The notes below the pieces were generated by a model. That model ran no database searches and had not been told where the DNA came from. It saw only the letters and a list, made by a program, of their open reading frames with translations. Below are positions 8,579 to 18,400 of a stretch of DNA of 64,000 nt, in pieces. The DNA comes from 20CM-2-65-7 sp963830455 (GTDB taxonomy: Bacteria; Gemmatimonadota; Gemmatimonadetes; Gemmatimonadales; GWC2-71-9), in contig CAWHMT010000002.1 of NCBI GenBank assembly GCA_963830455.1, positions 124,001-188,000 on the forward strand, in the 5' to 3' direction. Every line of letters begins with the position of its first letter. The first letter of the stretch is position 1. Made by a program: the position numbers and the translations under genes.

Positions 8579-9832
8579 CTACCGGGCGCCGCTATCCGGC
8601 CGCAACACCAGCGCGGCGTTGATGCCTCCAAATCCGAACGAGTTTGAAACGACGGCCGCGGGCGCCGCGGTTCGGCCGCCGCCGGGGAGGCAGTCGAGAT
8701 CGCACCGCGGATCGGGCCGCTCGAGGTTGAGCGTGGGGGGAAGCCACCCGCGCGCGAGGGCGAGCGCGCAGATCGCCGCCTCGATCGCGCCGCTCGCACC
8801 CAGCGCGTGGCCGTAATAGCCCTTGGTGCCACTGATCGGGAGCCGGTAGGCATGGTCGCCGAACACCTGCTTGATCGCGGACGTCTCCGTCGGGTCGTTG
8901 AGGGGTGTGGAGGAGCCGTGGGCGTTGATGTAGCCGACCTCGCCTGGCGTGACGGCGCCGTCGGCGAGGGCCAGCTTCATGGCGCGGGCGGCCTGGCGCC
9001 CGTCGGGACGCGGTGCCGTCATGTGATACGCGTCGTTGGTGTACGCGTGGCCCACCACCTCGGCGTAGATCTTCGCCCCCCGCGCCACGGCGCGGCTGCG
9101 CTCCTCGAGCACCAGCACCGCCGCGCCTTCGCCCATCACGAAGCCGTCGCGACTCGCGTCGAACGGCCGTGACGCCGTGGCCGGGTCGTCGTTGCGCGTG
9201 CTCATCGCGCGGATGATGCTGAACGCGGCGAAGGTCATGGGTGCGATCGGCGCTTCAGCGCCGCCGGCCAGCATCAGGTCTGCGCGACCGTCGCGAACGG
9301 CGTGAAAGGCCTCGCCGACCGCGATCGTCCCCGAGGCGCAGCTCATCGCATTGGTGGCGTTCGGACCCGTGAAGCCGAACTCGATGGCGATGTTGCAGCT
9401 CGCGGCGCCGCAGAACACCGCGAGGGCGAGGGACGGATCGAGCCCGCGCGGGCCCTCGGCGAGGTACCGCGGCACCTGCGATTCGCCGAACGCCACGCCG
9501 CCGAGCGCCGAACCCATCATCGTTCCCACCCGGTCACGATCCTCGCGCTCGGGAACGATCGCGGCATCGGCGAGCGCCAGGCGCGCGCTCGTCACCGCGA
9601 GCTGCGAAAAGCGGTCGAGCCGTTTGGCGCGCTTGGCGTCGAGATGATCCTGCGGACGGAAATCCGGGATCTCGGCGGCCATGCGACTCCGAAACGGCGC
9701 CGGATCGAAGCGGGTGATCGTGCGTACCGCCGATGTTCGTGCTTCGAGACCTTCCCACAATCCCGCTGCTGCCGTGCCAATGGGTGTGACGGCCCCAATC
9801 CCCGTCACGACGACCCGACGTAGACTATTCAT
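8579..9832 (-). CDS. fabF: Beta-ketoacyl-ACP synthase II-type enzyme
   Basis: Condensing enzyme that extends an acyl chain with malonyl-ACP. Starting at MNSLRRVVVTGIGAVTPIG the protein has 417 residues, the normal KAS-II length. The active-site Cys165 (AMSCASGTIAVG), His305 (NAHGSSTPLND), Lys337 and His342 (GTKGYYGHALGASGA) are all present. GTKGYYGH differs slightly from the usual FabF form. No acpP, fabG or fabD is adjacent; instead the gene overlaps an SRPBCC gene by 8 bases at the end of a sigma-factor operon. It may therefore be a specialised ketosynthase and not the housekeeping enzyme. The frame continues upstream to 9922 but those residues are not family-like. Confidence 0.88.
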   Translation of the reverse strand: MNSLRRVVVTGIGAVTPIGTAAAGLWEGLEARTSAVRTITRFDPAPFRSRMAAEIPDFRPQDHLDAKRAKRLDRFSQLAVTSARLALADAAIVPEREDRDRVGTMMGSALGGVAFGESQVPRYLAEGPRGLDPSLALAVFCGAASCNIAIEFGFTGPNATNAMSCASGTIAVGEAFHAVRDGRADLMLAGGAEAPIAPMTFAAFSIIRAMSTRNDDPATASRPFDASRDGFVMGEGAAVLVLEERSRAVARGAKIYAEVVGHAYTNDAYHMTAPRPDGRQAARAMKLALADGAVTPGEVGYINAHGSSTPLNDPTETSAIKQVFGDHAYRLPISGTKGYYGHALGASGAIEAAICALALARGWLPPTLNLERPDPRCDLDCLPGGGRTAAPAAVVSNSFGFGGINAALVLRPDSGAR

Positions 9833-10286
9833 GCCCACTCTCCGTTGACCGTTTGATTCCCGCGAGCGTGCGCGATGCAATGCCACGGATGAACACGGGA
9901 CCGATGATGAGGTTCGCGGCAATGCGTCCGATGAGAGGCCACGGGGGGCCGGTCCAGGTGTGCACGATCTCTACGTCCACACCCCCTGCGGAACCTCCAC
10001 CCGTCTCGACCAACCTCCAAACCACATCCATGCCCCGCGTGATACCCCGCACATGCCGATAACGAACCTCGCCGGCGCGCCGATCAATCGTCATGTGCGA
10101 AACCCACCACGTCGGGTACTTCAGCGGGCCGAAGGGGCGCCAGGCGGCCATTTCCACCAGGCCGTCCTCGAGGAGGTGAACCCAGCGATAGTGCGGCAGG
10201 ATGGCGGGCCAGCGAGCCACGGTGCTGGCGGCGGCGAATACGCGCTCGAACGGCGCGGCGATGTGAATGCGGTCAACGGTGCGCAT
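9825..10286 (-). CDS. SRPBCC (START/polyketide-cyclase-like) protein
   Basis: A 153-residue protein beginning MRTVDRIHIAAPFERVFAAA, the typical first strand and helix of the SRPBCC fold, followed by VARWPAILPHYRWVHLLE. This fold binds hydrophobic ligands in a deep cavity and includes aromatase/cyclases and the CoQ10-binding Coq10. Its ligand cannot be read from sequence. The start shares ATGA with the flavin reductase stop and the 3' end overlaps fabF by 8 bases, implying coupled translation with both. Confidence 0.75.
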   Translation of the reverse strand: MRTVDRIHIAAPFERVFAAASTVARWPAILPHYRWVHLLEDGLVEMAAWRPFGPLKYPTWWVSHMTIDRRAGEVRYRHVRGITRGMDVVWRLVETGGGSAGGVDVEIVHTWTGPPWPLIGRIAANLIIGPVFIRGIASRTLAGIKRSTESGHE

Positions 10287-10801
10287 CAGCGGCTGAGCCC
10301 GGCGTACCCTCCTCTATAATAGAGGAGCGGGCGCCGGTCAGTCGCGTCCCCGCCCACCACCAGCCCGATGAAGATGGTGTGGTCCCCGCCGGGGACCGCG
10401 GTGTGCTTCTCGCATTCGATATGCGCCACTGTCCCGTCGATCACCGCGATGCCGCGGTCGTTCTCGTGGTAGCTGACGCCCAGAAAGCGGTTCGGTTCAG
10501 TGCCGGCGAAACGGCGTGACAGCGCTTCCTGCTCGGCCGAAAGGATATTGAACACCCAGTGCGTCGTGGCCTCGAGCGCCGCATGCATATCGTGCGCTTT
10601 CTCGACCGAGACCAGCACGAGCGGCGGTATGAGCGAGACCGATGACAGCGAGTTCGCGGTCATCCCGATTGACTCGCCCTTCGCGGTGCGCGCGGTGATG
10701 ACCGTGACGCCCGTCGCGAAGCGGCCGAGCAGCTGGCGGAACAGCGCGGCCTCGACGCCGCGCGAGCCTTGGCCTGGAAGGCCATGGCCTGGAAGGCTCA
10801 C
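10286..10801 (-). CDS. Flavin reductase-like protein (FMN-binding split barrel)
   Basis: 171 residues with the flavin-reductase domain: FRQLLGRFATGVTVIT, GMTANSLSSVSLIPPLVLVS, HWVFNILSAEQEALS, then the late HTIFIGLVV and PLLYYRGGYAGL. Such proteins supply reduced FMN/FAD to monooxygenases or act as oxidoreductases. I use the GTG at 10801, which makes GTGA with the stop of the upstream flavoprotein gene. The N-terminal GHGLPGQG segment comes from a direct repeat of CCTTCCAGGCCA (10765-10800). A longer frame to 11041 is the shadow of the preceding gene. Confidence 0.8.
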   Translation of the reverse strand: MSLPGHGLPGQGSRGVEAALFRQLLGRFATGVTVITARTAKGESIGMTANSLSSVSLIPPLVLVSVEKAHDMHAALEATTHWVFNILSAEQEALSRRFAGTEPNRFLGVSYHENDRGIAVIDGTVAHIECEKHTAVPGGDHTIFIGLVVGGDATDRRPLLYYRGGYAGLSR

Positions 10802-11973
10802 AGCACGAGTCCGGCGAGGACGCGGGGCGCGAACACAGCGCGCGCGGGGATGCAGTTGCCGGTCGCGCGCACGAGCACATCGGCGAGATCGGGGCGGCGG
10901 GTCATACGTCCCACCACACGCTCGATCAAGGCGGGCCACCCGACCGCGACCCCGATCATGCGCTCGAGCAGCCACTTGCCGGTGAACTCGCGGCGCCGCG
11001 CGCTCGCGTATCGCTCGAGGCTCGCACCGGTCGCGAGCCACTCGAGCACCGCGGCCGCGGCGAGCTCGGCGCCGCGCAGCGCGCTGTAGATCCCCTGGCC
11101 GGTGAACGGATCGAAAAAATCTGCCGCATCGCCGACCAGCAGCGCACCGCCCCCCTTGGCGACTGGCCGGCGCGACCAGCGGGAAAACGGACCGGTCGCC
11201 ATCACGCGCCGCACGATGGATCCTGCATCGAACCGCCCCCGAACGCCCGGAAAGCGATTCAACTCCTCGAAAAAGCGCTCGCCGCGCCGTGCCTCCTCGA
11301 GCGGCAACACCAACGCAACCGTGGTCACGTCAGCGCCGATCGGACCCAGGCCGACATACCCCGGCCGCCCGACGTGCATTTCGCCGAGGTCGCTCACGTC
11401 CCGCACGCCCGCCACATGCGCCGTGAACGCGATCCGGCGGGGAGGGGTCGTGCGGACCCGGCCGAGCCGTCGCGCGACGATCGAACGAAGTCCATCCGCT
11501 CCGACCACGACGCGGGCCCGGTACGGCTCCCGGGTCCCGGTTCTCGTGTCCCGGGCAACCAGGCCGGCCACCGCGCCCGAATCGTAGACGAGCTCTTCGA
11601 CCTTCACGCCTTCGCGCACTTCCACGCCGCGCGCGCGGGCGGCGTTCAGGAGGATCGCATCGAATCTGGTCCGCGGCAGCGCGAAGCTGAACGTCTCGAA
11701 TCGTCCCACGACGCTCGCCCCGCTCGGCGCCACCACCTTCATCCCCGATAGTCGCGCCGGTGCTGCCGCAGCGACGGCTGCGAGGACGTCAGGACCCAGC
11801 CGCTCGAGCACGCGGGTCGATTCCGGGCTCAGGTATTCCGAACACGGTTTCTCACGCGGGAAGCGGGCGCGATCGACGAGGAGCACGCGGGCGCCGGCGC
11901 GCGCGAGCAGCAGTGCCGTTGCCGACCCTGCCGGGCCCGCGCCGGCGACCACCACATCCCAGCGAGTGTTCAT
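10798..11973 (-). CDS. Geranylgeranyl reductase-family FAD oxidoreductase
   Basis: 391 residues starting MNTRWDVVVAGAGPAGSA, a Rossmann dinucleotide fold with GxGxxG at about 10-15. Further family marks are FPREKPCSEYLSPES, the VVGADGLRS motif and a C-terminal FAD site LVGDAADFFDPFTGQGI. The family (ChlP/BchP, archaeal lipid reductases, MenJ-type quinone reductases) saturates isoprenoid chains, though some members act on other substrates. It shares ATGA with the DUF92 stop and GTGA with the flavin reductase start. No bacteriochlorophyll genes are near, so a menaquinone or lipid chain is a more reasonable substrate guess. Confidence 0.82.
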   Translation of the reverse strand: MNTRWDVVVAGAGPAGSATALLLARAGARVLLVDRARFPREKPCSEYLSPESTRVLERLGPDVLAAVAAAAPARLSGMKVVAPSGASVVGRFETFSFALPRTRFDAILLNAARARGVEVREGVKVEELVYDSGAVAGLVARDTRTGTREPYRARVVVGADGLRSIVARRLGRVRTTPPRRIAFTAHVAGVRDVSDLGEMHVGRPGYVGLGPIGADVTTVALVLPLEEARRGERFFEELNRFPGVRGRFDAGSIVRRVMATGPFSRWSRRPVAKGGGALLVGDAADFFDPFTGQGIYSALRGAELAAAAVLEWLATGASLERYASARRREFTGKWLLERMIGVAVGWPALIERVVGRMTRRPDLADVLVRATGNCIPARAVFAPRVLAGLVL

Positions 11974-12536
11974 GCGATGAGTCCCGCCACGGCAGCTCCC
12001 GTCAACGTCGCCGCCAGGTTCACGCCATCGTTGTCCATCCACGGCACCTGTCGCTGGACGGTCGCGCCGAGCAGAGAGTCCAGGAGCATGCCAACCACAC
12101 CCGCCGCGGCAATAGCGGGTGCGGCGCGTTGGCCCAGGACGTATGACACGCCGGCCATGATCCCCGCACCCGCGATGCCCCCCGCGGTACCCAGGAGCGT
12201 GATACCCCCGTCCGTGCCTGCGGGAACGGGTATCCAGGTCGTGATCAATCGAGGTGGCGTGCGTGCATGGCTGCCGATTTCGGTAGCCCAGGTATCGGCA
12301 GTCGCCGCGGCCAGCGCGCCGGCGCACCACACCCAGCTGCCCGCGAGCGCGGCCAGGGCCGCGACGCCGCCATTGGCGATCACCTGCCGTTCATTTCGAG
12401 TGGTTGGTTTCGATAACAAGCTGCTGGACACAAAAAAAGCGAGGAGCAGTAGCAAGCCTCGCCATCCGAATCCATAGACCGTCGCCACGCCGACCGCGAG
12501 CGCCGCCACCGCGCCGCGTCGTGTGAGCCATTTCAC
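11970..12536 (-). CDS. DUF92 membrane protein (VTE6/phytyl-phosphate-kinase-like)
   Basis: 188 residues, about five membrane helices. Family landmarks are SSLLSKPTT, the ATADTWATEIGSH stretch and GTDGGITLLGTAGG, with WMDNDGVNLAAT near the end. Plant VTE6 in this family phosphorylates phytyl phosphate; bacterial members are mostly uncharacterised but probably act on polyprenyl phosphates. GTG 12536 overlaps the anti-sigma stop (GTGA) and fixes the start. The adjacent geranylgeranyl-reductase-like gene supports an isoprenoid substrate. Confidence 0.78.
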   Translation of the reverse strand: MKWLTRRGAVAALAVGVATVYGFGWRGLLLLLAFFVSSSLLSKPTTRNERQVIANGGVAALAALAGSWVWCAGALAAATADTWATEIGSHARTPPRLITTWIPVPAGTDGGITLLGTAGGIAGAGIMAGVSYVLGQRAAPAIAAAGVVGMLLDSLLGATVQRQVPWMDNDGVNLAATLTGAAVAGLIA

Positions 12537-12757
12537 TCGCCGAACAATTCGCGCAGCACCCGTTTCTTGAGTTCCGCCGGCGCGCCCTGGGTGCGGCAGC
12601 GGGCCCGCAGGAACTTCAAGAACAGCTCTTCGAAGTCGTACTGCTCGTCGCAGGGCGGGCAATCCTCGAGGTGCGTCCGGATCTCGCGCTCGAGCTCGGG
12701 CGTCAACTCGCGGTCGAGAAATTCATATAGATGGTCGACGCATTCGCGGCAATTCAT
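12533..12757 (-). CDS. Zinc-binding anti-sigma factor (RsrA-like)
   Basis: 74 residues with an early cysteine pair (NCRECVDHLYEFLD) and the zinc motif HLEDCPPC (His-x3-Cys-x2-Cys). This is the ZAS arrangement in which oxidation of the cysteines releases zinc and the partner sigma factor. The start overlaps the end of the ECF sigma gene by 4 bases, the usual pairing. No membrane segment is present, so it is a cytoplasmic, probably thiol-redox sensor. The redox role is inferred from the motif and neighbour. Confidence 0.85.
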   Translation of the reverse strand: MNCRECVDHLYEFLDRELTPELEREIRTHLEDCPPCDEQYDFEELFLKFLRARCRTQGAPAELKKRVLRELFGE

Positions 12758-13350
12758 GCGGGACTTCCTTTGATGTATCCCATCTCGACGGCGTAATCGT
12801 AGAGCTTGCCCTGGAGCAGCTGCCGCGCCCGGAACAGTCGGGACTTCACGGTGCCGATCGGGACCTCGAGGATCCCCGCGATCTCCTGGTACGACAGCCC
12901 TTCGACGTCGCTCAGCACGAGCGTCTCGCGGAACGCTTCGGGGAGCTGATCGATGGCCCGGAGCACCTGATCGTCCACGATCTTGTCGAAGAACGCCCCC
13001 TGCGGGTCATCGTCCTGGACCTCCGAGAACACCGCGTAGGGCTCGATGGTGTCCACGTCCACCGTTTCCGGGTGTCGGGTGCGGCGCCGGTACTCATTGA
13101 TGAAGGCGTGCCTCAGAATGGTGAGCAGCCAGGCCTTGGCATTGGTTCCCTTCTCGTACTGATCCCAGGCGCGGTACGCCTTCAGCATGGTCTCCTGCAC
13201 GAGGTCGTCGGCGTCGGACGGGTTGGCCGTGAGCCGCAGCGCCACGCGGTACAGGACGTCCAGGTGCACGAGCGCCTCGCGCTCGAAGCTGGCGCGCTTC
13301 TCGTCGACGGGCGGCGACACGTCTTGAGGTGGGGGTGGGGGCTTAGCCAT
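12754..13350 (-). CDS. ECF RNA polymerase sigma factor (SigR-like)
   Basis: 198 residues. Region 2 is clear (YRVALRLTANPSDADDLVQE, then KAWLLTILRHAFINEYRR), and region 4 reads LPEAFRETLVLSDVEGLSYQ followed by the helix-turn-helix GTVKSRLFRARQLL. The partner anti-sigma with a ZAS motif puts it close to the SigR/RsrA type. It is first in a seven-gene coupled run, so it probably drives its own operon. Divergent to it, 28 bases away, is the V4R-like gene. Confidence 0.9.
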   Translation of the reverse strand: MAKPPPPPQDVSPPVDEKRASFEREALVHLDVLYRVALRLTANPSDADDLVQETMLKAYRAWDQYEKGTNAKAWLLTILRHAFINEYRRRTRHPETVDVDTIEPYAVFSEVQDDDPQGAFFDKIVDDQVLRAIDQLPEAFRETLVLSDVEGLSYQEIAGILEVPIGTVKSRLFRARQLLQGKLYDYAVEMGYIKGSPA

Positions 13351-13378
13351 ACCTATTGCGTTGAAGGCTCATGCCGGA

Positions 13379-14005
13379 ATGCGAGTTCCGCAATGGGGGA
13401 GGCGATGCTACGTTTCGCGCTCCGTGGTGCACAGCATCGTCCCGCTCGCCGTCCTCGAGGCGGTCAAGAATCTCGATACACCCGTTGAAGACGGGCTCAC
13501 GGAGTTCGCCGACGAATTGCTGGTCAAGCGCCTCGGGCTTTCCGACACCGTACAGATGCAACTCGCCGAATTCGAGCAGCTGGTGCGCAAGGACGCACGC
13601 GTCGACGACTCGCATGTCGAGGCGTTGCTCCGGCTCGTGGGGCGGCGGCCCGACGCCGATCTCGTGTTCGCGGATGCCGGCCGGCGCGCCGCGCGCCGTG
13701 CCGTGAAGCGGATGTTCGGAGTCGTCCGTCTCTTCGGCCATGTTGCCGCGCGCCGCGCGGCGCGCGCCGTGCTCGGCGCCGAGCTCGCGTGGGATCACCG
13801 CATGCCGGTCGCGCGCGTCACCGAGCCGATCGCGATTCAGGCGACGCCGGACGGCGCCGCCTGCGGGTTTTACGGCGCGGGCCTGGTCGAGCTGCTGCGC
13901 CTGCTCGTGGGCTACGAGGGCGCGATGGTGCACGTCGCCTGCCGCGCGCGCGGCGGCACGGCCTGCGAGTGGCGCGCCGCCGCCCCCGATCCGCGGCACC
14001 AGTGA
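13379..14005 (+). CDS. V4R-like domain protein of unknown function
   Basis: About 208 residues, no signal peptide. The C-terminal part (GFYGAGLVELLRLLVGYEGA, then VACRARGGTACEWRA) resembles the end of V4R domains, which bind small hydrophobic ligands and end with a paired-cysteine motif Cys-x-Ala-x-Gly-x3-Cys. The N-terminal 120 residues are helical and charged; I do not recognise them. The start is uncertain: ATG 13379 is used, GTG 13424 would also fit the conserved part. The stop overlaps the start of the peptidase gene (GTGA), so the two are translated together. Confidence 0.6.
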   Translation: MRVPQWGRRCYVSRSVVHSIVPLAVLEAVKNLDTPVEDGLTEFADELLVKRLGLSDTVQMQLAEFEQLVRKDARVDDSHVEALLRLVGRRPDADLVFADAGRRAARRAVKRMFGVVRLFGHVAARRAARAVLGAELAWDHRMPVARVTEPIAIQATPDGAACGFYGAGLVELLRLLVGYEGAMVHVACRARGGTACEWRAAAPDPRHQ

Positions 14006-15183
14006 CGCTGCTCGCGGGATTCGATTTCGCCGCGCTGCGCGGCCTGCTCGCCGATCTGGGTGCCGACGGCTGGCTGTTGTACGACTTCCACGGGATCAAT
14101 CCATCGGCCACGCGGGTGCTCGGAATCCACGGGATGGGCACGCGGCGGTTTTTCGTGCTGCTGCCGCGCGAGGGCAAACCGATCGCGCTCGCGCACCGCA
14201 TCGAGCTGGCATCATTCGACGGATTCCCCGGCGAGGTGCGTCCGTACGCCGCGTGGCGCGAGCTGCACGAGCAGCTGCGCGCGCTGGTTGCGGGCAAGAC
14301 CGTCGCGATGGAGGTTTCTCCAGCCGACGCGGTGCCGTATCTGGACCGCGTTCCGCATGGCGTCATCCAGCTCATCGAAGGATTCGGCGCGCGGGTGATC
14401 TCGTCGGGCACGCTGATCACGCAATTCGCGGCGCGCTGGTCGGCGAGCGAGCTCGCGGGCCATCGCCGCGCGGCCGAGGCGCTCGCGCAGATCGCGCAGG
14501 ACGCGCTGCGCTGGGCGGGCAGTGAGCTGGGGCGCGGCTCCGAGGTGCGCGAGACGGCCGTGCAGGGGCGCGTCATGGACGCGTTCGCCCGGGCGGGACT
14601 CGTCACCGATCACCCGCCGATCGTGGGATTCCAGGCGAACGCCGCCAACCCGCATTACGAGCCGCAGGCGGGGGCGGACCGGCGCCTCGCGGCGGGCGAT
14701 GTCCTCCTGCTCGACCTGTGGGCCGGCGTCGCGCTGGGCACCGTGTTCGCGGATCAGACCTGGATGGCATTCGCGGGTCGGGAGCCGAATAGTGAAGTAC
14801 GGCAGGTGTGGGAAACGGTGCGGGGCGCGCGCGACGCGGCGGTGGCGCTGCTGCGCGAGCGCTGGCAGCAGCGGCAGCCGGTGACGGGGGCCGCGCTCGA
14901 CGATGCGGCGCGGGGGGTGATTTCGAGGGCCGGATACGGCGAGTATTTCGTGCACCGCACCGGACACTCGATCGACCGGGATCTGCATGGTTCGGGACCG
15001 CACCTGGACAATTTCGAGACCGCGGATGAGCGCAGGCTGATCGCTGGTGTGGGCTTCTCGGTGGAGCCGGGGATTTACCTCCCGGCGCGATTCGGGATGC
15101 GGACCGAGATCAACGTCCATATCGGGGAGGAGGGACCGGAGGTGACGCCGAGGCACCCCCAGCATGACCTGCTATTCGTTTAG
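14002..15183 (+). CDS. M24-family metallopeptidase (Xaa-Pro aminopeptidase-like)
   Basis: 393 residues with an N-terminal creatinase-like domain and the pita-bread catalytic domain. The five metal ligands are recognisable: Asp in LLLDLWAG, Asp in VFADQTWM, His in HRTGHSIDRDLHG, Glu in FSVEPGIYL and Glu in MRTEINVHI. It probably removes N-terminal residues before proline. The GTG start overlaps the upstream stop. No signal peptide is seen, so it is cytoplasmic. Confidence 0.88.
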   Translation: MTLLAGFDFAALRGLLADLGADGWLLYDFHGINPSATRVLGIHGMGTRRFFVLLPREGKPIALAHRIELASFDGFPGEVRPYAAWRELHEQLRALVAGKTVAMEVSPADAVPYLDRVPHGVIQLIEGFGARVISSGTLITQFAARWSASELAGHRRAAEALAQIAQDALRWAGSELGRGSEVRETAVQGRVMDAFARAGLVTDHPPIVGFQANAANPHYEPQAGADRRLAAGDVLLLDLWAGVALGTVFADQTWMAFAGREPNSEVRQVWETVRGARDAAVALLRERWQQRQPVTGAALDDAARGVISRAGYGEYFVHRTGHSIDRDLHGSGPHLDNFETADERRLIAGVGFSVEPGIYLPARFGMRTEINVHIGEEGPEVTPRHPQHDLLFV

Positions 15184-15416
15184 GAACGGATGCCTCTTGC
15201 GGGCAGGGCTAATCGGGGGCAATTTCGGCCCCCTCGGTCGGCCAAGGTGTTGACGTGACATTGTCTTGACGGCTTTGTGACGTTCGTGCCAGCTTACCAA
15301 AGTACGCAGCGCTAATGCCGTCTAATACAAACACACCGAAGAAGGGGGTGGCGTTGGCGACGTCACGATTCTGTCCGGAAGTTCACGCGCATTCACGCAT
15401 TGGGAGGACTAGATCC

Positions 15417-18400
15417 ATGATGCATCGTGTGAGGACTGCTCTCGTGCTTTTCCTCGCGTTGGGCGTCGCGTCGCTCGCGGCGCAGCAGACGACGGGGAAA
15501 ATCGAGGGTACGGTTACCGATCAAGCGGGAGCGCCGGTCGCGAACGCCCAGGTGTTCGTCGTCGGCACCTCGTTTGGCGCAGTCACCAGCGACAAGGGCT
15601 ACTACTTCATCAATAACGTGCCGGTGGGCACGTACACGCTGCGCGCGCAATTCATCGGCTTCGCGCCGTCGGAAGTGCGCAACGCGCGTGTGCTCGGCGG
15701 TCAGACGCTCACGACCGACATCAAGATGCAGTCGTCGGCGGTCGTGCTGACGGGGATCACGGTCAGCGCAGCCGCGAATCCGATCGTGCCGCGTGACCAG
15801 GTCACCTCGAAAGGCATCGTCGCGGGCGATCTGGTCGATCGCCTCCCGGTCGACGACGTGCGCCAGATTCTGTCGCTGACGCCCGGCGTCGTGGAGTCGG
15901 ATGCCAGCGCCGGCGTGTCGATTCGCGGCGGCCGCCCCGGCGAAGCGAACATCTACATCGACGGCGCGCCGATGCGCGGCACCAACAGCGGCGCGATGCG
16001 CGTGTCGCTCGGCACCAACGCGATCGAAGAGGCGTCCGTCACCACGGGCGCGCTCGGGGTCGAGTTCGCCGACGCGCAGTCGGGCGTCATCGCGTACACC
16101 ACGCGCGCGGGCGGCAGCAGGCTCGAGGGCTCGGGCTCGTACGAGACCGATCAGCTGTCGCAAAACAGCTTCGGCATCAATCGCTTCGAAGGATCGCTCG
16201 GTGGCCCGGTTCCCGGGGTCACCAATCTGCGCTTCTTCGCCTCCGCGGTACTGTTCGGCCAGCTCTCGGCGACGCGCGGCATGGGCGCGGAAGATCAGCC
16301 GCTGTTCGTGCGCTCCGGCGTCGATACGATGGTGCCGACGACGAACCCCGACGGCAGCGTGTCGCAGGTCGCGCTGCCCCGCTACGCGCAGTACAGCGGG
16401 CAATGCGGCTCGTTTGGTTCCGATGCGACGCCGTTTGCGCAGGACGTGAAAAACAACTACGGCGTCGAGTGCCAGGGCATTCGCCGCCCGATGGACTGGC
16501 AGAGCTCGATCCAGCTGCAGGGCAAGCTGCAGTACACCTACGGCCAGGGCTCGAGCGTGGCGTTCACCGGCCTTTCGAGCGGCGATCAGTCGCGCAACAC
16601 GCCGGGCCGCAACCTGAACAATCCGTCGATCTACAGCGGCACCCATACGTGGACCCGCATGGCGATCCTCAACCTCAACCATCAGGTGAGCCGCAGCGCC
16701 GAGCGCTCGCTCGCGATTACGGCGAACCTGTCGTGGGCGCACGACCGGGCGATGACCGGCCCGCTCGATCCCGAGTCGGAAGCGTCGACGCGAGATCCGA
16801 ACATGGGCCTCATGTTCGGGTCGCTCAAGTTCTCGGGCTTCGAGGGCTTCCCGTTCCCGATCACCGATCAGATCATCCGCGATCAGCGGACGAACGCGGG
16901 GACGCGCGGCGTGCCGTTGTTCGGCTGCGACTGCGACGTCAATCAGTCCGCGCGGCTCAACCCCTACGGCATGCTCTCGGGCGGCTCGTGGCCGACCGAG
17001 GGGTTCGCCACGACGGGGTCGCTGCTGGACGAGACGCGGATCACCGGCCGCCTGGTCGTCGACTGGCAGGCGAACCGCTACCATCGCTTCACGCTGGGCG
17101 GTGACGCGAAGAAGAGCGACCTGTCGTTCTGGAGCAGCAACCTGACGCGGCAGATCTTCATGGATGCCTACGTAGTGAACCCGGTCCAGTACGGTCTGTT
17201 CGCCTCCGACCGGCTCGACCTCGGCGACGTCGTGCTCGAGCTCGGCGCCCGCTGGGACTACTACGACAGCAAGGCGCTGTTCCCCACCACGCCGCTGTTT
17301 ATTTCGTCGGCCGGTCCGGCGCTGTGGAATCCGACCAGCGCGACCGACGACACGGCGTACGCCAATTCGGTGGCGCGGACCTTCACGCCGGCCGCAGGCC
17401 ACAGCAGCATCTCGCCGCGGTTGCGCGTCTCGTTCCCGATCACCGAGCACACCGGCTTCCGCCTGTCGTACGCGCACCAGGTGCAGTCGCCGGAATTCAC
17501 CACGCTCATGACGGGCATCAACAATGACCTGTCGTTCACGAACACGAACGACGTGGTGGGGCGTGACCTCGACTTCGGCAAGTCGATCCTGTTCGAGTTC
17601 GGCGTCCGGCACGCGTTCAGCCAGGACCTGGTGCTCGACGTGTCGGCCTACAACAAGGACAAGGTGTCGGATTTCGCGGCGCGCATTCTGGCGTACCCCG
17701 ATCCCAAGGACTCCACGAAGCTCACGGGCATCAACGTCCTGACCAACCGCGACTTCGGGAACTCCCGCGGCATCGATACCAAGCTCGATTGGCGGGTCGG
17801 CACGAGCCTGAGCACCGCCGTGGCTTATACGTTCCAGGCGTCCAAGAACACGGGCTCCGATCCGTTCTCGTACCTGAATACCTTCGCGCGCCAGGTGTCG
17901 GCCCAGACGGGCGTCACCCCGCCGCCGGAGGCCGCGCAGCGGACCAACGACGACCGCACCCACAGCTTTGTCGGGTCGATCGCGTTGCAGCTCCCGACGG
18001 ACTACAGGCGCGGCACCACCATGGGCACGATCCTGCGGGATGTGGGCGTGTTCGCCACCTTCCGCGTGCAGAGCGGCTTGCCGTTCACCATGCTGGTGAA
18101 CCAGGGCGACGGTCAGACCGCCCCCCGGCTGAACTTCGGCCAGGGCGGCCGCATCGCCACGGGCACCAACCTCAATCAGTTCGAGCTACCGTGGACCAAG
18201 AACCTCGACCTGCGTCTGAACAAGGGCTTGCGCCTCGGCCGGGTGGACGCGACGGCGTATGTCGACATCCGGAACGTCTTCAACTTCCGCAATATCGTCG
18301 GCGCGTTTGCCGAGACCGGCGGTGTCCGGAACGAGCTGAACCGGCAGAAGGGTGGCGCCGCACCGGGTGACCCGAGCATCGGCACCGGTGAGTACGGCAA

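Noticed and set aside
9825..14005. A phototrophy (bacteriochlorophyll) cluster, suggested by the geranylgeranyl-reductase-like and V4R-like genes
   Set aside because: No bch, puf, acsF or carotenoid gene is nearby, and both families have many non-photosynthetic members.
15250..15300. Firm sigma-70 promoter for the TonB receptor gene
   Set aside because: Two TTGACG boxes occur but no acceptable -10 at the right distance was found.
15393..17963. Minus-strand open frame of 856 codons antisense to the TonB receptor
   Set aside because: Same shadow pattern; the plus strand has signal peptide, domain order and ribosome site.
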